48,579 nt of DNA from the NCBI RefSeq assembly GCF_014648295.1, contig NZ_BMQV01000041.1, positions 1 to 48,579 of the forward strand, in the 5' to 3' direction. This document shows positions 44,483 to 48,579 of the stretch, piece after piece. The position numbers and the translations under genes are program-made. Source of the stretch: Shewanella saliphila. Lineage in GTDB: Bacteria > Pseudomonadota > Gammaproteobacteria > Enterobacterales > Shewanellaceae. The notes below the pieces were generated by a model. The model ran no database searches and was not told the origin of the DNA. It saw only the letters and a program-made list of their open reading frames with translations. Position 1 is the stretch's first letter, and each line of letters opens with the position of its first letter.

Positions 44483-44795
44483 GTAAGTCTTCTTCTGTTA
44501 TGTGAATATAGGATTTAAGCAAGCCAGATAAAAAGTGCAACACATCAACATCTTTTGCACTGTCCACTGACAACCAACAAATATCACCATAAAACTCATA
44601 ATGCAGCCACACAGGGCTACCTTCAAAGTTCAGTAACCATTGATGGCGGTCTGCGCCCCATTGGCGTTCACGGATCTCACAATCCAATGCTGCCGCTAAA
44701 GGTTCGGCAAACTGTTCAAATTGCTCAAAATCAACTTCCGCTTGAATAACAATGCTCTTCGCTTCAGGATCAAATTTAGCAGATAATAATTTCAT
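44475..44795 (-). CDS. Conserved small protein, DUF3630-like
   Basis: A 106-residue soluble protein with alternating beta/alpha pattern and many aromatic residues (WLLNFEGSPVWLHYEFYGDICWLS). I think it belongs to the DUF3630 family, often found next to yihE in Shewanella, but I cannot verify this. ATG 44795 is preferred over the TTG at 44807 because GAGTG lies 5-10 nt upstream. Overlap with srkA (8 nt) suggests a coupled or shared role. No catalytic motif is visible. Confidence 0.65.
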   Translation of the reverse strand: MKLLSAKFDPEAKSIVIQAEVDFEQFEQFAEPLAAALDCEIRERQWGADRHQWLLNFEGSPVWLHYEFYGDICWLSVDSAKDVDVLHFLSGLLKSYIHITEEDLHG

Positions 44796-44830
44796 AACAT
44801 CACTCAATAAAAAATGGCGTTTAAACAGGG

Positions 44831-46300
44831 TTAACTACTGCAAGACATCACCAGCCCCTGGCCCCAATCCGGTGGCCGCTTGGCATAATGATCCATATCG
44901 GGTTGTTCATCATAAGGTCGAGTTAATAACTGCTGTAATTGTATTAGCTTGCTGTTGTCAGCTTTTTCTTCAATGTCGATGATGGCTTCCTGGGCAAGGT
45001 AATTACGTAAAATATACTTAGGGTTATGCCGATTACGCTGCTGTTGCCATGCTGCTACATCGGCTACGTCACCCACTCGGGCTTGGTAAGCTTGATACCA
45101 GCGATCAAATTCGCTCACATTCAACATATCATCACGTAGTGGACTGTACTGGCTGCTAATGTCTATCTGGCCCATTTTGCGCAAGCTGTTGTTGTAATCA
45201 AGCTGGTTGTTTTCAAGCATGACGGTAAATTGGCTAATTAACGCTAAATCTTGTTTTTCTTGCTCTGCTTGCGCGGCGTTATCTAAATCATTGTCGGTAC
45301 TCAAGCCTAATTTTTCCCGCATTAAGCTAACATAATGGTTAATCAAACTTGGTTGATAGGTATTGAGTGCGGCAATTAAATCGTCTGACGGAATAATCGG
45401 AGTGAGCGCTTGCGCGAGGCGTTTTAAATTCCATAGCCCGATACCGGGTTGCTGACCAAAAGCATAACGGCCGTCATGATCAGAATGATTACAAATAAAG
45501 CCTTCTTTAAAAGTGTCTAAAAATGCAAACGGCCCAAAATCAAAGGTGTCGCCTAAAATCGACATATTGTCGGTGTTCATCACGCCATGAGCAAAGCCTA
45601 CTGCTTGCCAGTGGGCAATCATTTTAGCTGTAGACTGCACCACTTCAACAAACCATTGCTTGTAGCCTGCTGCGTCGGCAGTTAAATGTGGAAAATGCTG
45701 GGCAAGGGTAAAATTAAGCAATTGGGTTAGCCTGTCTGGCGCGCCTTTTTCGCTATAACAAAAATACTCAAAATGACCAAAGCGAATATGACTTTTCGCT
45801 AAACGTACTGTTATGGCTGCGGTTTCCTGGCTTTCACGCAACACGGGCAAGTCTGACCCTATTACCGCTAAAGCACGGCTTGTCGGTACAGATAGTGCCG
45901 CCAACGCCTCTGACACTAAAAACTCTCGCACCGCAGAGCGCATTACCGCCCGGCCATCACCATGACGAGAATAAGGTGTTGGGCCACCACCTTTTAAGGC
46001 CACATCCCACGCACCATTAGGGCCGATAGCTTCACCCAATATAATTGAGCGGCCATCCCCCAATCTTGGGGTATACCCACCAAACTGATGACCACTGTAA
46101 ACTTGAGCATAATAGCTTGCACCTGGCGCTGCCGCATTGGCAGACAACTGCATCAATAACGCATCGTTTGGCTTTTCTAAACCAATCAGCTTAGCGGCAT
46201 CATCACTCCAGCCGAGCCAATGTGGGTTGCTAATCCCTTGCGGGTAAACTTGCGTATAAAAGTCGTCTAATTGCTCAAAAAAATCTTGTTTAAAGCGCAT
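44831..46300 (-). CDS. selO: Protein adenylyltransferase SelO (YdiU)
   Basis: A 489-residue pseudokinase-fold enzyme that transfers AMP to proteins (AMPylation) under redox stress. The N-terminal glycine-rich [22 protein letters not shown], then [24 protein letters not shown], and [17 protein letters not shown] are family blocks. The C-terminus ends in Cys-Ser-Ser with Cys at residue 487; this position is selenocysteine in some eukaryotic members and Cys in bacteria. Its ATG overlaps the upstream lipoprotein gene by 11 nt. Confidence 0.94.
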   Translation of the reverse strand: MRFKQDFFEQLDDFYTQVYPQGISNPHWLGWSDDAAKLIGLEKPNDALLMQLSANAAAPGASYYAQVYSGHQFGGYTPRLGDGRSIILGEAIGPNGAWDVALKGGGPTPYSRHGDGRAVMRSAVREFLVSEALAALSVPTSRALAVIGSDLPVLRESQETAAITVRLAKSHIRFGHFEYFCYSEKGAPDRLTQLLNFTLAQHFPHLTADAAGYKQWFVEVVQSTAKMIAHWQAVGFAHGVMNTDNMSILGDTFDFGPFAFLDTFKEGFICNHSDHDGRYAFGQQPGIGLWNLKRLAQALTPIIPSDDLIAALNTYQPSLINHYVSLMREKLGLSTDNDLDNAAQAEQEKQDLALISQFTVMLENNQLDYNNSLRKMGQIDISSQYSPLRDDMLNVSEFDRWYQAYQARVGDVADVAAWQQQRNRHNPKYILRNYLAQEAIIDIEEKADNSKLIQLQQLLTRPYDEQPDMDHYAKRPPDWGQGLVMSCSS

Positions 46301-46631
46301 CTAACTCAGCTCCAACAACCTGGTGTTGACAATGTAATTGTTCATTATCATCTACCTGACATTGTTGAGCACACACAAAGGCTTGCGCTGCAGGCATTGA
46401 TGAACCTTGCAAACGTAACATCCCAGCACCTTTGGCCTGGCATTGGTCGAGCGTATCGTAATAACCTAAAATAAACTCAGTCTGCACCATGTTAGCTGAG
46501 GCGATGGCCTTTTCGGCATTCGCTGGATTATCAGCAACGTAAAACAGCGTCCACTCAGGGGTACGCGTGCATCCCATAACAACTGTAAACCCAAGTGCAG
46601 CCAGCAATAATTTGCTTATCGTAGAAGTCAT
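46290..46631 (-). CDS. Small cysteine-rich lipoprotein, unknown function
   Basis: A 113-residue protein with a signal sequence and lipobox (VVMGC, Cys at about residue 21). The mature part has further Cys residues (DQCQAK, VCAQQCQ, LHCQH), possibly forming disulfides, and no recognised domain. ATG 46631 follows GGTGG; the frame upstream could start at a TTG. It overlaps selO by 11 nt and is probably co-transcribed with it. Since dsbA and selO (redox) are nearby, a redox-linked envelope role is a guess only. Confidence 0.7.
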   Translation of the reverse strand: MTSTISKLLLAALGFTVVMGCTRTPEWTLFYVADNPANAEKAIASANMVQTEFILGYYDTLDQCQAKGAGMLRLQGSSMPAAQAFVCAQQCQVDDNEQLHCQHQVVGAELDAL

Positions 46632-46695
46632 CAATGCCACCAAAATCCTTGATTAATCACCAGCATCTATCAGCTCAGCCACAGATGCCAAATAC

Positions 46696-46720
46696 AAAAA
46701 AGCGGACCGAGGCCCGCTTT
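46696..46720 (-). terminator. Terminator after the acidic-linker gene
   Basis: AAAGCGG (46699-46705) and CCGCTTT (46714-46720) form a stem. On the minus strand a T run follows, ending transcription of the gene that stops at 46769. Confidence 0.7.
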
Positions 46721-46768
46721 CCTTTAATGGATATCATACCCGATATCCTTCACGCTGTATTAACTGAG

Positions 46769-47599
46769 TTAGCTTGCTTTGGCTTTCGCTTTTTCAATTC
46801 TGCTAATACGGCCTTCAAACCCGGTGACAGTGCCGTCCGTTAATTGATACTCAAGTGCCTGCTGGCAAACACTAATGGCTTGGTCAAACTCGCCTGTATC
46901 GTTAAGTAGTGTGGATAACTGCATAAACGCCGGTGCTTTAATCTCATCACTGCCGCTTGCATCGTGCTGTTGATAGACCAGACCGAATAAGTCTAAATAA
47001 AGCGTCTTAAGTGCAGCACCATATTGGCAGTAATCGGCTTGTTTACGCATTTTATAACAGTGACTGACCACATCAGCAACAGCATCATGCTGAGCTTGTG
47101 GTTCGCCAGCATTATTTGCTGCCTCAACTAATTGCTTAAAACTGTCGCTGGCCCACTCGCCTTTTACAGGTGCTAAACTGTCAGACTTGTCGTCACTCTC
47201 GCTTGCTGCTACAGCATGTGGCTCTGCAGGAGTGTCAGTGGCAGATATGACCTCTGGCTTAGGTTCAGACTCTGGTTTTACTTCAGCTTCAGATTCGACT
47301 TCTGGTTCTGGTTCTGCAGCAATAATCTCTTCAGGCTTTGGCTCAAGCTCTGGTTCTGCATCCACCGTTGTAACGGCATCTGGGGTCGCATTAGGCTCTG
47401 ACGACGCGGCGTCCGTTAGCTCAACGACTTGGTCTGCTTCAGTTGCAGTTGATTCGCTGCGATTGTCCACAGGCGGTTGAGTTTGTTCTGGGTTGGGTGC
47501 TTTTTTGTCGAGTTCTTGTTTTGCAACAGCCTGAGTACGTCGATATAAGTACAAGGCTATTACAACCAATACGACAAATAAAATGACCTTCATTAGCAT
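46769..47599 (-). CDS. Membrane-anchored protein with long Pro/Glu-rich linker, unknown
   Basis: A 276-residue protein with one N-terminal membrane helix (about 4-20, KVILFVVLVVIALYLY), a low-complexity acidic region (about 30-150) rich in Glu, Pro, Ala and Ser with EPEPEVE-type repeats, and a C-terminal helical domain (about 155-276). The latter has a TPR-like look (FMQLSTLLNDTGEFDQAISVCQQALEYQ). The start ATG-CTA-ATG has GGTGG upstream; codon 3 is an alternative start. The Pro/Glu linker would span the periplasm or cytoplasm as an extended tether. I do not recognise a named family. Confidence 0.65.
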   Translation of the reverse strand: MLMKVILFVVLVVIALYLYRRTQAVAKQELDKKAPNPEQTQPPVDNRSESTATEADQVVELTDAASSEPNATPDAVTTVDAEPELEPKPEEIIAAEPEPEVESEAEVKPESEPKPEVISATDTPAEPHAVAASESDDKSDSLAPVKGEWASDSFKQLVEAANNAGEPQAQHDAVADVVSHCYKMRKQADYCQYGAALKTLYLDLFGLVYQQHDASGSDEIKAPAFMQLSTLLNDTGEFDQAISVCQQALEYQLTDGTVTGFEGRISRIEKAKAKAS

Positions 47600-47944
47600 T
47601 AGGCGTCCACCTTACTGATTATGCGTCTTAACGCATAGATTCGTTATTACTCACGTATCAATTAACAGTGAGTCATTTACGTCATTAATAATAGTGCGCT
47701 GTTTTTTTAAGCACTAGTCATTATTATTTCAACGTGCGCTATAAAATCAAGTATTTATCCACTTTAAACTGTAACAAGCTATCGAATAAGGCACTATTGC
47801 AGTGGATTTAAGTGATTTTTGCGATCAATGGCACACTCAACCCTAGTTTTGTGTTTGAATTCATAATTAGCGAATGCGAATTTGTCAGCCGTTATTTTGC
47901 CACATAAACTCACAATACCAGACTAAATTACTAAGGTATTAATC
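47600..47944. other. Intergenic region between the acidic-linker gene and the ygbA-like gene
   Basis: 345 nt of AT-rich sequence between divergent genes, holding their promoters. An imperfect inverted repeat (about 47686-47728, around AGTGC...GCACT) with a T run in its loop is visible. I found no convincing NsrR or FNR site and no ORF. Confidence 0.6.
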
Positions 47945-48337
47945 ATGAGCGAAACTGAGTTACTTACAGGTCAGTTACTGTTTGAATTTCGTACCATCAA
48001 AGCCATGGTCAATATTTACTGCAAAGCGCACCATCCGATGAAACCGTCACACGATGTATGCGAGCAATGTCGCGAATTTTTAAGCTACGCCAACACCCGC
48101 CTCGACCGCTGCCCTTATGGTCAAGAGAAGCCAACCTGCAATAAATGCCCGGTACATTGCTACAAGCCTCATATGAAGCAAAAAGCCCGTGAGATTATGC
48201 TATTTGCAGGACCGAGAATGTTATTGCCCCATCCAATTATGGCCATTAAGCATTTACTGGCTGAGCGTAAACCCGCCCCAGGCTTACCACCAGAAGGCGC
48301 GTCGAATCGTCATGAGCGCAAGCGGCAAATGTCGTAA
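47945..48337 (+). CDS. YgbA-like protein (nitrous oxide-stimulated promoter family)
   Basis: A 130-residue cysteine-rich protein that I recognise as the family named for nitrous oxide-stimulated promoters (E. coli YgbA). It has eight Cys, including YCKAHHP, CEQC, CPYG, and CNKCPVHC, probably binding a metal or cluster. E. coli ygbA is under NsrR and induced by nitric oxide; no such site could be verified here. ATG 47945 follows AAGG at about 47933. The C-terminus is basic (RHERKRQ). Function is unknown. Confidence 0.8.
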   Translation: MSETELLTGQLLFEFRTIKAMVNIYCKAHHPMKPSHDVCEQCREFLSYANTRLDRCPYGQEKPTCNKCPVHCYKPHMKQKAREIMLFAGPRMLLPHPIMAIKHLLAERKPAPGLPPEGASNRHERKRQMS

Positions 48338-48579
48338 ACATGTTATTGGGTGCATAAATACCTGACATAGCGTGATCACTCGTGCGGCTATCTATTCAAT
48401 CATGGCCCATGGTGTTTACACCTTATACCCTAAGTTAACCTCAACTTAAGTATATACCCAAACAACCTGAAGATGCTCGATTTCAGCAAGAATTTACACG
48501 CGTTTAGGCAAGGCATTGATTGCGGGTAATGGTCGTTCCCTTTCCAAAATCAATAACGCAGCATAAACACGTGTAAAAC
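48338..48579. other. Right-edge gap with long inverted repeat
   Basis: No ORF is visible. The right half holds the inverted repeat at 48493-48577 (see findings). The next gene probably starts beyond the window. Confidence 0.6.
48493..48577. repeat. Imperfect long palindrome, MITE/REP-like
   Basis: TTTACACGCGTTTA (48493-48506) and TAAACACGTGTAAA (48564-48577) pair with one mismatch over 14 nt. Between them GGCATTGATT and AATCAATAACGC pair again, so about 85 nt could fold into one long hairpin. This looks like a dispersed intergenic repeat. Confidence 0.55.

Noticed and set aside
47820..47840. FNR/CRP-like palindrome TGATTTTTGCGATCA before the ygbA-like gene
   Set aside because: The spacing between half-sites is 7, not the 4 of FNR, and the halves fit CRP poorly.
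1..48579. CRISPR arrays, insertion sequences, prophage genes
   Set aside because: No regularly spaced repeats, transposase or phage-like ORFs were found; the only repeats are small hairpins and one tandem pair.

Overview
The window reads as chromosomal DNA of a marine gammaproteobacterium, most probably a Shewanella. This is inferred from gene order and protein similarity recalled from memory; no search was run. The left part has the order of the S. oneidensis bpfA to bpfD biofilm-adhesin locus, followed by an ilvGMDA operon with a class V aminotransferase at its end, then ilvC/ilvY.

Region 1 (1-13.9 kb, + strand) is a Lap-type biofilm system. It holds the C-terminal part of a giant RTX adhesin (VCBS and VWA domains, five RTX nonapeptides), its type I secretion ABC transporter, a HlyD-type adaptor, a TolC-type outer-membrane protein, an OmpA-like lipoprotein, a LapG/BpfG periplasmic protease (C118-H153-D170) and a LapD/BpfD c-di-GMP receptor with degenerate GGDEF and EAL domains. 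In the known system, high c-di-GMP makes LapD hold LapG, which keeps the adhesin on the surface; low c-di-GMP frees LapG to cut the adhesin near its N-terminus. That cleavage site lies left of this window.

Region 2 (14.0-17.4 kb) has a minus-strand tRNA cluster (transcription order Arg-CCG, His-GTG, Pro-TGG, Pro-TGG) with its own promoter and terminator, then a GAF-GAF-GGDEF protein with a degraded EAL domain. Region 3 (17.4-19.8 kb) has rep helicase and ubiK.

Region 4 (19.9-29.8 kb) is branched-chain amino acid synthesis: a class V aminotransferase, ilvA, ilvD, ilvM and ilvG on the minus strand, led by a 31-residue ilvL leader peptide and a classic attenuator. Next come ilvC and the divergent LysR regulator ilvY, with a palindromic candidate operator between them. 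No ilvE lies between ilvM and ilvD; a fold-type-IV, mitochondrial-like (type II) branched-chain aminotransferase at 39.9-41.0 kb probably does that job. It shares a 15-nt ribosome-binding-site block with ilvC.

Region 5 (29.9-39.9 kb) has a YtfL/PaeA-like membrane protein, comM (yifB), a tandem pair of YihG-like acyltransferases and a 1503-residue propeller-PAS-PAS-GGDEF-EAL sensor. Region 6 (39.9-48.6 kb) has the aminotransferase, a RidA-family protein, zapB, a small conserved protein, a promoter-terminator pair that looks like an unannotated small RNA, dsbA, srkA (yihE), a DUF3630-like protein, selO with its C-terminal Cys-Ser-Ser, a small lipoprotein, an acidic linker protein with one membrane anchor, and a ygbA-like Cys-rich protein. 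A hairpin-forming repeat lies at the right edge.

Most genes are ordinary housekeeping or known-system genes. I saw no CRISPR array, insertion sequence, prophage or clearly new multigene system. The best candidates for something undescribed are RNA-level: the putative small RNA at 42443-42514, the strong hairpin between the adhesin gene and its exporter, and the structured leader of the ytfL-like gene.
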